Shown here piece by piece: positions 48,001 to 59,027 of a stretch of 64,000 nt of DNA (position 1 is the stretch's first letter; each line of letters starts with the position of its first letter). A program made the translations under genes and the position numbers. The DNA comes from Ricinus communis (taxonomy: Eukaryota; Streptophyta; Magnoliopsida; Malpighiales; Euphorbiaceae): assembly GCF_019578655.1 (NCBI RefSeq), contig NC_063263.1, forward strand, positions 3,162,001 to 3,226,000, given 5' to 3'. Under the pieces are notes generated by a model. It did no database searches, had not been told where the DNA came from, and worked only from the letters and a program-made list of their open reading frames with translations.

Positions 48001-49716
48001 AGGGGCAAGTTAATCTATTGGCGACATATTAAGTTTTTAGCAATGAATTAGCAATAGACAGTCCCTCGCTAAATTTAGCGACGGTAGCAAAATCAATTAG
48101 TTTGATTTATAATTAGTTTATTTTGATTTTAATATAAATTAGTCTTTTAATAAAGTAATTGTTATTTTCTTTTTATTTGTATGTCATAATGTCTAATTAA
48201 TTTTATTTAATAAAATAAAAATAATAAAAATACAAGAAAAAGGAAGAAATTATATTAACAAAGCTAATAATAAATAATATAAGAAAAAATAGAAAGGGAT
48301 AAAAAAAATAAAGAGAGATAAATCAAGTATAATAATAAAGAAAAGAATAAGAGAGAGAAATGGAAGAAAAAGAAGAAGAAAGAAGAGAAATGAGAAAAAT
48401 GGAACAAATAAAAAAGATAAAAGAAAGAAGAGGTTAGAAAAAGAAAAAAGAAATGAAAGAATGGAGGAATGGAAAGAAGAAATAAATGAAAAGAGAAGAA
48501 CAAAGAAAAAATAATGGAGAATAAAGATTAAAAAAGAAGAAAAAGAAAAATGAAAAGAGAGAAAAATGAAAAGAGAAAAAAAATAATAATAGAGTAAAAT
48601 GAATAAAGATTAAAAAGAAGAAAATGAAAAATGAAAAACAAAAAAAGAAGAACAAAGAAAAATAAAAAAAGAGAGAAAGAAAGAAATAACAATAGAATAA
48701 AAAATAATAGAATGAAGAATAAAATGTGAATTTATAAGGAATTAGATTTAGCGGGATAGAAATTCATTACTAATCCGTCGCTAAAACATTAAATAAGCAA
48801 AAAATTAAAAATTTGGGCGAGAATTTTATTTTTCAAATTAGTGACGGACATACATCGCTAACACTATAAATGAGTGAGAGAATAAAAATATTGGTGGAAA
48901 TTATTTTTAAAAAAAATTAGCGACGTAAAGTTCCATTGCTAAATAAATATATGAGCAAGAGAACTAAGAAAAGGCGGAAAAATTTTGAGATTAGCTAAAG
49001 AATTTCCATCACTAATCTGTTGCTAATTAGTGACAAAAATATGTCTGTCACTAATTAGCAACGTCTGTCACTAATTAGCAATGGAATGTCTGTCGCTAAA
49101 TATGGCGCCTATCATGCGCTAAACTTTAAAGATGGTATAGTTTTTCGTCATTACTTAGCGACAGACAATTCGTCGCTAATTAGCTAGGAACACATATTTT
49201 GTAGCTAATTAGCAATGGAAATATGTATGTCGCTAATTAGCAATGAAGTTGTCCATCACTAAACATGATGCCAATCTCGTACCAAACTTTAGCAATAGTA
49301 TAGTTGTCCTTCACTACTTAGCGACACACAATCCATCGTTAATTAGCTAGGAACACATATTTCGTTGCCAATTAGAGATGAAAATACGTCTGTTGATAAT
49401 TAGTAATGTCCATCACTAAAAATGACGCGAATCGCACTCCAAACTTTAGCGACGATATAGTTGTCCATCGCTAATTAGCGACAAACATTCTATTACTAAT
49501 CTGTCACTAAAATCAGCTCCAAATATTAGCGTTATAATTTGCAACATAATGGTGACAAACTTTTTCTGTCGCTATTCGGTGACAAATTTGTCCCTAAAGA
49601 TAAAACAAAATTTATACTCCTTACTCTATCAAAAATCTGTTGCAGAACCGTCTCTAAATAGGGACAAAAGCAGTATGTCACTAAAATTCTTCACTATTTC
49701 GCTGATTTCTTGAGTG
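48000..49716. mobile_element. CACTA-like element, right portion with subterminal repeats
   Basis: Many copies of TTAGCGACGG-like words in both orientations (for example around 48020-48090, 48740-49000 and 49010-49600) are the subterminal repeats typical of plant CACTA elements. The right end reads TTTCTTGAGTG at 49706-49716, which on the other strand is CACTCAAGAAAT, close to the canonical CACTACAAGAAA terminus. No transposase is seen and the left terminus was not found, so the left limit is approximate. The right end lies within a gypsy protease ORF. Confidence 0.6.
48225..48720 (+). repeat. purine-only (AG-rich) low-complexity tract
   Basis: About 500 bases consist almost entirely of A and G on the plus strand (GAAAGAAG-type words), with few pyrimidines. 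The phenylalanine-rich ORFs on the opposite strand are artefacts of this composition. It lies inside the CACTA-like element. Confidence 0.8.
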
Positions 49717-50626
49717 GTAGCCTCATCGATATTAAATTGCACCACCTCATCTCTAATTGAAAGAGTTAATATAGTCTTTTTAACATCAATAACAGCTCCA
49801 ATGGTTATAAAAAAAGGTCTTCCCAAAATAAAAGAGCTATCATTATCCTCTTTTATATCTAGCATTAGGAAATCATTAGGCACCACAAAATTAACTAGTT
49901 TGATCAATACATTTTTAATCGTGTCCTTTAATATGTAATCGAATGATCTGCCAATTGTAAGGAAACCGAAGTTGGCATGAGGTCACTAAGTCTTAATCTC
50001 TTATAAATAGATAATGATATTAAACTTATACTAGCACGAAGATCACATAAAACTTTACTAGAATAAGTATCACCAATAATAATAGGGATAGAAAAACTCC
50101 ATGGATCCTTAAGCTTTAGTGGAAGCTTGTTTTGAATTATAACACTACAGTGTTCAATAAGTGCAATTGACTTTAGCTCTTTTAAGTTCCTATTCTTTGA
50201 TAAGATTTCTTTTAAAAACTTCACATATGTTGGTAATTAAGCCAAAGCATCAGCAAAAGGCATAGTGATGTGAAGTTGCTTAAACATTTCTTTATACTTC
50301 TCGAATACCTTATCCTTCTAATGTTTTTGTAACCTTTGTGGAGAAGGTATCGATGGGACATAAGAATTGACTGTTGGTGTTAGATTTCCTTTGCTTTCTT
50401 TAGGCACATCTTTCTCCTCTTCATTGAGTGTTGGTTGTTGATTTTTGACTATCGCTTGATTATCAATTTGTCTAGGTGGTAAATCATCTCCTACTCTAAT
50501 ATCAATTGTTGTCTCATTTATCAAAGTAATCACCTTGCATTGCTCTTTTGGATTGACCTCCGCATTACTTACCAAAGCTCTGAGTTGTCTAGCACCCATC
50601 ATGCTTGCCAATTGTCCTACTTGCAT
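49717..50626 (-). pseudogene. gag C-terminus and aspartic protease of element 3
   Basis: Minus-strand reading gives KFLKEILSKNRNLKELKSIAL, then FSIPIIIGDTYSSKVLCDLRASISLIS and SVSLQLADHSITY. A second frame adds NFVVPNDFLMLDI and FILGRPFFITIGAVIDV. These are the protease motifs seen in elements 1 and 2. The catalytic glycine is replaced (DLRAS). The coding stretch is interrupted near DEATT by the CACTA terminus. Confidence 0.7.
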
Positions 50627-51359
50627 CTCTAGATTCTTAATGAAAACTTATTGATTGCTAAAATTGAGTTCTAGTTTCCCTTGAGTAGTCTTAGTAAGAT
50701 TAGCAACTATGTCCTCTAAAAGTTGCTTATTCTCTTGAGGTCTTTATTGAGGTGCAAAACCTTATTATCTATCTTGAAAGCCTGATAGGAAAATTAGCTT
50801 TGTATTATTGCTTTGATCCCTCTAAGAGAAATTTAGGTGTTTTTCTATGCTCGATTGTAAGTGTTAGAGTACATATTATATTATGGATTGATTGACTTTG
50901 AAATTTTCCCACAAACTTGACTTACTCTTGAATTGCAATTTCTTATAATTGACACTCCATAAATTTTAGTTGAAATAAAATTAACACTCATCCATCCATC
51001 CTTTTTGTTAATGCATCAGATTTAATAATCAACATGCTAACCCCGTTTTTGTTCATGAATTCTTACAACCTTTCTTGATCGCCCTCTTTCATTATTCCAT
51101 TAAAGATTATTGGATCTCATCATCTCAATCAATTGTAGGGCATCACTAGTAGTTTTTATTAACAAATCATCACCTGCAGATGCATCTAGTGCAATCCTTA
51201 CTGTTTGTAAGACTCCATTATAAAATGTTTGCACTAATATCTAATCAGTAAAACTACGATTAGGATGCCTCCTTTGTAACTTTTTAATATTTTCCAAGCT
51301 TCATAAAGTGACTCATCATTCTTTTGGTAAAAACTAGCAATTTGTTGTATGATTTTTAT

Positions 51360-51793
51360 TATTTTACGAGGAGAAATATCTTGCGAGGAAAGCTTGAGAT
51401 AGCTCATTCCTTGTGGTGAATATATTTACAGCACTAGATGTCAACCAAGACTTAGCAACCCCTGTAAGAATGAAAGGGAATACTCTAAGTCTTATAACAT
51501 TACTGTTTGCCCCACTAATTTTGAAAGTCCCACACTTCTCTAAGAAATCATTGATGTGTGCGATTAGATCTTTAGCGAGTCTTACTTTAAATTGCCTTTG
51601 TTGAAGAATTTGAATTGCTGACGGCTTGATCTCAAAATTGTTATTGTTGATAAGAGGACGAACAATACTCGATTGCACTCCATTTGAGTTAAGTATGTCA
51701 TATTGCCTCAAAGTCAGTTGTGTAGGTAGATTAACTTGTTGTCCTTAAATTCGAAGGCACTGGTGAATCATTATCCTCATTGTTATTAGCCAT
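51360..51793 (-). pseudogene. gag N-terminus of element 3
   Basis: An ATG at 51793 (minus) starts MANNNEDNDSPVP, followed by a stop. An open stretch then reads VRPLINNNNFEIKPSAIQIL and RLRVFPFILTGVAKSWLTS..VNIFTTRNELSQAFLARYF, the gag core pattern shared with element 2. Stops and small deletions make it non-functional. Confidence 0.7.
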
Positions 51794-51999
51794 CTCTTTT
51801 CGCTCTTTTCTTATCTTCTTCACAGTTTTCTCATGTTTAGAATCGAACTCTAATAATGGTCATGCTCTATCACTTTGTGCACTAGAAAAAATACCTATTA
51901 AAAAGCAAACTTATAAGTAATTTAATAATTGAAGGAGAACAATCTATGAATACAAACTATAATTGTAATTCATGCAAATACTAAAAATAAATTTCAAGC

Positions 52000-52011
52000 A
52001 ATGGAGCTAAG
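52000..52011 (-). other. decayed tRNA-Asp-type primer-binding site of element 3
   Basis: On the minus strand, a few bases after the LTR end, TAGCTCCATTGC aligns with the TGGCGCCGTTGC start of the Athila-type primer site. The differences are mainly G-to-A or C-to-T. The assignment is supported by its position next to the LTR end. Confidence 0.4.
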
Positions 52012-52017
52012 TACTTG

Positions 52018-53273
52018 TGATAAGTCTTGCAAGTGTACAATTACCACAATAGTAATATAGGAATAAATCCAAATTATCGTAGTACTTAACACCAAAATAT
52101 ATTTTAGCTTTATATTAACTAGATTAAAATAATTGAATATAAGTTTAGAAATAATTTAAATAAAAAATAGATAATTATCAAATTAATAAAGACTCTAGAA
52201 TTAAGTTTTCACCACACTAAACCCTTTTATAATTCAATAAACTATTCCTTTAATCTAGCTCAACTAATCTTGAAGATAATTTACTCTATTCTAGCAAATA
52301 TACTCTTTCAAGTGATATCCACCATATTCATATTAATTTCTTGCCTACTTCATGATCAAAAGTCTTAATCTAAATTCATTAAGTTCTATGGCAAATTGAA
52401 AATAGATCTCAAGAACCTAAGCTTTATGTCTAAGTCTTAATAGTCCTTGCTTAATATTCCTTGAATTAATATTAAACTTCAACTTTTATTACTTCATTTA
52501 ATACCTAGATATATTACAAAAATTGGATCCTAACATTCACAATAACATGAAGCATAAAAATAATAAATCAAAATAATTGAACTAAAAACTAGAGGAATAG
52601 TAATAAATCAAATCATAAATAAAATTAATGGATTTTCACTTAATCCTAAAAAATAAATTTAGCTACTCATAATGTAAATAAAAATAATAAGAGTAATTGA
52701 ATTTATTAAATTAAAGAATAAGAAAATAAGAAAATAAAACAAGAAGGGAAAAGAATTTTTGAATCTTAATGAAATTTTTTTAATCTTGATCTTGAGTGCT
52801 TCCTACAAATCTTACCTCTCGCTACTTTTTTAATCTCTAAAAACTTCTTAAACATTTCCAAACTTATGTCTTTTATACCCGTCAAATTCTCAAACTCATA
52901 TGATTTAAGTTGGACTCCAGTAGGGTTAAAACATCTTTTTAAAATGCCTACCCAATGTCTAGCTGGTCCCTCTAATCGATCCTTTTTTCTCTTGGTGCAA
53001 ACCACTGGTTAAGGATTGTCACTTTATCAATTCCACATTTTTAGCTGGCCCTTTTAACCAGTCATCTCCATAATTTAAACCACTAGTTAGACCTCAGAAT
53101 AGAGTTCTAAAATGCCAATTTTGAGCTCTAAGTATTTGTATCACCTCCTTAATCCTTTCTTACCTCCCTCATCTAAAATACAAATTTAGACATAAAAACC
53201 AATAGACTACTTAAATAAATAATTATTTGGAACTACAAATCGTACTAAATTAAATAGAAATATTACCCTAACA
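52018..53273 (-). repeat. LTR of gypsy element 3
   Basis: On the minus strand the LTR begins TGTTAGGGTAATATTTC and ends GCAAGACTTATCA. It is preceded by a G-rich polypurine-like tract (GTATGGGGGTATT) and followed by the decayed primer site. No second copy was identified in the window. Confidence 0.6.
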
Positions 53274-54463
53274 AATACCCCCATACATGGGTATTTACTT
53301 GTCCTAAAGCAAAAAAAAAAACTAAAATTGACTTCAACATTACTCGGAAATCTTCTTCAATTAAATTTCAAAAATAACAATCTCATAATTGTCAACCAAC
53401 AATTAAGCAAGAAAAGCGAAAATAACTATCCAATTAATATATAACATTTTAATTGAGCTTAAAATGTGTATATGAGATCTTAAAGCATATGCAACATAAA
53501 TGATTGATTCATCTACTTATAAAAATCATTCTACACAATTGTCTAGGTCCTTAATGTTATCATCTACTCATGCTTTTTAATTTTTGCCAAGAGATTTTTC
53601 ACTTGCATACACTATTATTTCATCATTTTCTCTTTTTATTTCCTTTTTCTTTCACCATTTTGAATATTTATCTTTTTTATGAATACAATTTTTTAGTCAT
53701 TTTTAGCCTTTTGACACAAATACTAACACTTGTAGTGAAAGCACCCGATTACCTAGCAATAACAAACTAAGAAAGCTTTGCTTACTCATAATGTTCAATC
53801 ACCATTTGACACGAAGATCAACATTATGATGAAGACTCTCGATTACTAAGCTACTAAACACTAGCAGAGTAGAAATTTAACTCAAAAATCTCACTCATTC
53901 AATAGAGTAATTCGAGATATAAGTAAACAACAATAATCAATTTATCAAAATAATCAATAAAATAATAACCTGTAATCTCATCAACTATTCATATTATATA
54001 TTTCAAGGCCTTATCTGTAATAGTTATAAAACTTAAATGCTACACAATAATGGAAAAACTATCCTCACCCCCTCAACCAAAAGTCAGTTCATCATAGATT
54101 TTCAATAGAATTTAATAAGAGATAAACCGAGTAAAAGAGATATGCTCATGAGTACAAGCTTATGAACCACATATGGAAACACATACATAGGAAAACTATC
54201 ATATTCACTCACACCTATAATGTGAAAAGTGATATGCTTAAGTACAAGCTGAAGAACCACATATGGAAACACATACGTAAGTAAACTACCATATCCGCCC
54301 ATACTTAGATTGTGAAAGAGATATGCTAATGAGTACAAATTGAAGAACAATATTTTAGCTCACCATGAAAAGGTTAGCTTTTATTCTTGCATTAATGAGT
54401 TTGTGATACATAATTTTATTGTTTCTTTCACTATAGAGTGTATGATACCTATTTCACTTTTTA
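53274..54463 (-). other. gypsy 3' internal-type sequence with a 90-bp tandem repeat
   Basis: Minus-strand reading into the LTR gives GACAAGTAAATACCCATG and then the G-rich tract, an arrangement typical of the 3' end of Athila/Tat-type internal regions. A tandem repeat of ~90 bp lies at 54137-54350. No ORF with a recognisable domain is present. This may be the tail of another element of the same family that shares the LTR. Confidence 0.4.
54137..54350. repeat. 90-bp tandem repeat, about 2.4 copies
   Basis: GAGTACAAGCT..GAACCACATATGGAAACACATAC recurs with offsets of 90 and 91 bases (AGTACAA at 54151, 54241 and 54332). The third copy is partial. Confidence 0.8.
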
Positions 54464-54464
54464 G

Positions 54465-55374
54465 GGATAATTAGATTTAGTTTCTAAACTTTTTGATTTT
54501 TCTATTTTGGTGTCTAATTTTTTTTAATCATGTATTTGAATAGAGCAAATGCATATTTATATGGTGTTAACTTTATTTTTATGTTGTTTAAATGTTGAAT
54601 AGGCATTGTAAGACCATTTTATCATTAACAAAGCATGTCACATCATACTAATATAATTAAAAGACCAAAATAACATCATATGTTAATATACAATGGTAAA
54701 ATAATAAATCAATCAAAATAAATTCTTCTTCTTTAATACCTAAGTTAAGTTTTCTATGAGAAAAGGAAATTGAAAAAATATTAGAACAAGAGATGGAAGA
54801 AATCAAAAGTAATTTACTTGTTTGAACATTTTAGGAAAATATTGAAAGTAATAAAGCAATGGAAGAACAAAACTATGGCTGTATGATTTCTTATGTGTTG
54901 AGAACGTCATGAACACCTACAAATCTAGGAATGAGGTTCTTGGCATGCACTGTACGAAAATGTAAGTGTGGTTCTTGTGTTGAAAAAGAAGTTGTCTATG
55001 AAAACAAGATTTTAACTTTGCTAATTTACTAATATAGGTGGTTGTGGATTTCTGAATGATGGTAAGAAAGTTAAATTAGCGAAGTATTTATGTTAGATTT
55101 ATGAATGGATAGAAGTTTGGTTTATGCACATTACATGTTTGTTAAAATGCCAATTAGAAGAGTTTAATTTATCCACAACAGAATTTTAGTTTTTTAATTA
55201 GGTTAATATGATGCAACATACTTTTTTAATGACAAGCAATTTTACAATGCCTAGTCTGCATTCATACAACACAGAAAACATTGATATGCATTTACTTCTT
55301 CAACACTTAATTGAATAAAAAAATATCTAGACACAAAAATAAAAAAATTAAACATCAAATTTATAATTATTTCC
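54465..55374. mobile_element. MULE-like element with ~180-bp terminal inverted repeats
   Basis: The left arm (54465-~54670) and right arm (~55190-55374) are inverted copies. Shared blocks are GTGTCTA, AAATGCATAT, GTTGTTTAAATG / GTTGTATGAATG and TAGGCATTGTAA. The ends read GGATAATTA and, on the minus strand, GGAAATAATTA. The flanks ACTTTTTAG and AATTTTTAT agree at 7 of 9 positions. The interior has no coding capacity. Terminus style and duplication length suggest a non-autonomous Mutator-like element. Confidence 0.6.
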
Positions 55375-56008
55375 AATTTTTATATTTAATTACTTTGGCA
55401 TCATCCCTTGCTCTATTTTGACTATTCTTTTTTTTTTAATTGAAAACTAAAAACTTAGAAGAGAATTAATAGATTACAACAATCAATTAATTCTAAATGC
55501 TGAATCAGCTCTAAACTATAATAAAAGTGAATATATCAGTTGTATTAGTATAATTATATTAGTGCATTTGTCTTTTTATTATCTCCCTAATTAGAAAATT
55601 TATATATATTCTTTCTTATAAATTAAAATGATTTGAAACCTAATTAATAATTTTACAATATTTAACTAAATTAGTTCAATTATCCTCATAAAAAAGCCTT
55701 TAGATTTAGCAATTAATTGAATTTATCAATCTAATTTATTATTTGGCCTTATTGGGAAATATATCATATTATTTTTGGCATAATTTTACGATAAATAGAA
55801 TAACCATAACTCTCTTTCTCAATCTCAACTACCATCTCTACATTAGACGTGATGGATCCTCTAACTCTAGAGCACATGTTCACAATAATAATAATGTCAA
55901 GCCTCGTTGGTTTCTTCCTCTTTACAAAAGAGTAATAATGGCGTTTTCACATACTTACCACATCAGTTGAGGAAAAACTATGTTAAACTAGAGATGAAAA
56001 GACCCTTA
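55375..56008. other. AT-rich spacer
   Basis: No gene or repeat boundary is recognised. A short open frame at 55743-55970 has no recognisable domain. Confidence 0.4.
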
Positions 56009-56530
56009 GAGCCTACTTTGATGGAAGGTAAAGAAGGAGAAGAGGGGTAAGGGAAGGGAGGATATATACTTATTCTTGTTTCGGAAGAAAAATAATGTTA
56101 AATGAAAGGTAAGGTAGGGTAAGCCACACCCTTTTGTAAAGTAAATTTTTTTTATTTTTGTTACACTTCAAAATAGGGTGTAAGGAAGGAGAAGAAAGAT
56201 GGTGTTTATACCAATTTTTTCCTTATATAAAATATTAAAATCTAATGTTACTCTTTATTATTACCACCTCACCAACCACACCAACTCACTTTTTTCTTAT
56301 CTTCCTCCATATATAAGAGAAATGTAGTATTTTTATTACTTTACCTTCCTTCATTACTCCTCCTTCAAATCAAGGTGACTTTTAACCTTCCTCTATTTAT
56401 ACTTTTCTCTCAAATAAGAAAAAAAGGTAATTATGTACACTTTTCTATCCTTTTCTTCCTTTCCCCTTTCTTACCTCTCCTTACCTTCCTTTAATTACTT
56501 TTCTCCTAACTCCATCTAAGCAAGGTCTTA
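56006..56530. mobile_element. Tourist-like miniature element with TTA duplication
   Basis: The element (56009-56527, 519 bp) has ends GAGCCTACTTTGATGGA and, on the minus strand, GACCTTGCTTAGATGGA. It is flanked by TTA on both sides (56006-56008 and 56528-56530), the target duplication of PIF/Harbinger elements. The subterminal arms are purine-rich on the left (GGAGAAGAGGGG) and pyrimidine-rich on the right, and so complementary. There is no ORF. Confidence 0.65.
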
Positions 56531-57088
56531 ACAAGATACTTATAACGCATGACACTTTAATTTATACAACAAATCTATTACCCTCCCAAATGTTTTAATA
56601 TATCTTTTAGCCACCCGAACTTGTATATTTGATTATTTTTAACCCTTCGATGCTTATATGGAGGCACATTAACTGTATCAGTAAATTTGACTCTAAATAT
56701 TATATATAGTCCTTACAATTTTTTTAAAAAATATACTTTTAGTCTCTAAAATATTTTTATATTTTAAAAACATATTTTTTGACCCTTCAAAATTTTTAAG
56801 ATGAGTTTCGTAAATATTTTCTTTGAGCTTTCATAATTTTTTTTAAATTTTAGTTCTACAGATTTATAAAGTTGAAAAGATATTTACAAAAACTTTGAAA
56901 TAAAAAAAATGAAGGTTAAAAAGATATGTTATAATAATTATAAAATGTCAAAAAAAGTTTTACGAAGTCAAATATATATTTTACAAAAATGACGCATACT
57001 AAATAGAATATTTTGGCATCAATTCTGCTGACATAGTCTATACATGCATATTAGCGTTAACCTATAGTTGTTTAAAAGTTATCAAATA
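56531..57088. other. AT-rich spacer left of the MULE
   Basis: No gene is recognised. The sequence is AT-rich up to the 10-bp duplication at 57089. Confidence 0.45.
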
Positions 57089-57098
57089 TATAAGTTTA

Positions 57099-57330
57099 GG
57101 GTTAAATGCGCCGCTGGTACCAAACTTTCACACTTTTTTTCAAATGGTACCAAATCTTCAATTTATTTCTTTTTGGTACCACTCCTATTATTTCTGTATC
57201 TTTCGCCAGTACCAAAGAGAATCTGACACTTATTTGCTGATGTGGCTACCGGATTTATGAATGATAACACACCACTTGCCACATCTGTTGCTGACTCAAC
57301 AAATAGTTATCCAACTCAGCAATTAACAAC
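57099..57330. repeat. left terminal inverted repeat of the MULE
   Basis: The repeat holds three GGTACCA(A/C) words (57115, 57152 and 57175) and blocks such as TTTATGAATGATAACACACC. It matches 60786-61014 in inverted orientation over about 230 bases with few differences. Confidence 0.88.
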
Positions 57331-58359
57331 ATCTAGTTTTTATTCCCAATTTATAACCCTAAACCCCAAATAAATAATCCTAAATCAGAAAAATTTCCAA
57401 TTTATGAAACCTAATTTTTATTATATCGATTGATTTACTTTCTCTAATAATCGATTCTGTAGCTTTCTTGTTCTTTATCGTGTCGAATAAATGGAGCAAG
57501 AAACAACTGAAAGTGTGTTTAGTGTTGGAGTTGAGCCACTGATCTATATGTGCATGTTGACTTCGTCTCTCAAACTGAAAGTGAAGCTTTGCCAAAAACA
57601 ACTGAAAGTGAAGCTTCGTCTCTCGAACAGAAAGGAAATCCGGGCGCAAGTTTGGTTATGCTCTGTTATAGTAAGTTTTGGGGATGCTGTCTTAGCTTAC
57701 ATTGATATGTTTTGAGTTATAATGAAGAACCTTCTTCTTGTACATGTTCTTCATTTGTCATTTTATTAACTTAAAAATGGACAGTGGTGAATCTGACCTT
57801 ACAACTGAGCTGCTGAATAAGTACAAGAATTGATTAGTTTGCTAAATTCAAAGCTGCAGAAAATGAAAGAAGAAAGAAGGAGCATTAAGTGCAGAATGGA
57901 CCTGTCTAAACTTGGCTATTATGGTGTGGCTAGGATTGTTATTTAGAAGATATAGCTTTACTTAAAGATGTACTTTGGATACAGTAGTATTTACAACTAT
58001 TGTTACTTATGTAATTTACTGCTGAATGAATGAAATGATAAATGAGTATTTGGTTTTTACAGTAGTTGATTAATATTGCTTCATTTGAATGTTACTGTTA
58101 TGATAAATATGCACAGACATGTCCTATATAGAGCAATCCTCGCAACAGACAAATTGAGTGAAAATAATTGTACTCTGTTGATTACTTTAAATAATGAAAT
58201 GTTTAAACAAAAAGTGAATGGATGTAGAAATTCTGTCCACATGAACCCTACATCCAAGGCTGTCAAAAGCCATTACAAAAAATAAAATTCTGTCAAAAGA
58301 ACACATATTAGGTCCACACATATATTAACACATTAACAACACAACAACCAAAATAAACA

Positions 58360-59027
58360 TTATTTTTTAGGGTTTCCAATTGTAATTCCTTTGTTCTTTG
58401 CATTTCTCGGAGGCACCCAAGCTCTCTTCTTTATTAAAACACTTATATCAATCTTTTGTTTTCCTTTGTCTTGTTTCGTTATTGTGGTAACTCCTTCAGC
58501 CCCAACATCTTTGCTCAACAACCTTGGAGGTTTGAAAGTCTTTTTTTCCTTAGCTTCAGTTCCTCCTTTCTGTGTTTGTGAAAGTCTTCCAATAGCCAGA
58601 TCTGGTGGCAGTTCACTCAATAAATCATTAATGCTTTTACTCTTCTTGCTGGTAGGTCTTGAAGGTGATGTAGTAGAGTGCTGCAGGTTTTTCTAATTCT
58701 TTTGCTGATGGTGTTACATTGAATAACTGTATAATAAAGTCTCAAGTTAGCATACAGTTGACATTACTGAATAAATATTAGAGGTGACATATTACTTACC
58801 TGTGACAATGGTATTAGCGGTGACAAATTATCAAATGTTGAAGCTGTCCCTAAAGGAGCTGTGTTTGTAGGAGCTACATGATCAGGTTGGTCATCTACAT
58901 TCCTGCAGTGATGGTTGCGACATTTGATTCCTTTTTCTTTTGCTGTTTTTTTGTCTTCCTCTTCACCTACAATAAGAAAGAAAGAAATTGAAGGGGTATT
59001 ATATACCAATTGGATATAAGTAACCAA
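58360..59027 (-). pseudogene. C-terminal exons of the MULE transposase gene
   Basis: Two open stretches on the minus strand, 59027-58764 and 58620-58360, continue the transposase gene downstream. They hold low-complexity sequence (APTNTAPLGTAS, PPDLAIGRLSQ, KKRAWVPPRNAKN) typical of the poorly conserved tails of plant MULE proteins. Splicing between them is inferred from their position only. Confidence 0.4.

Larger units (their letters stand above)
49717..53273 (-). mobile_element. Athila-like Ty3/gypsy element 3, minus strand, truncated
   Basis: On the minus strand, a 1,256-bp LTR (53273-52018), a decayed tRNA-Asp-type primer site, gag and protease follow in order. The element then ends at the CACTA terminus at 49716, and no RT or integrase is present beyond. 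The reading frame has many stops. The right flank (53274 onward) also looks like gypsy 3' internal sequence, so the single LTR has element-like DNA on both sides. Confidence 0.65.

Noticed and set aside
48264..48655. Phenylalanine-rich open frames on the minus strand
   Set aside because: They are only the translation of an almost pure A/G tract; there is no domain and no splice or start context.
57491..57715. Plus-strand 74-codon frame inside the MULE
   Set aside because: No recognisable domain is present. It is probably chance, since the transposase gene is on the other strand.
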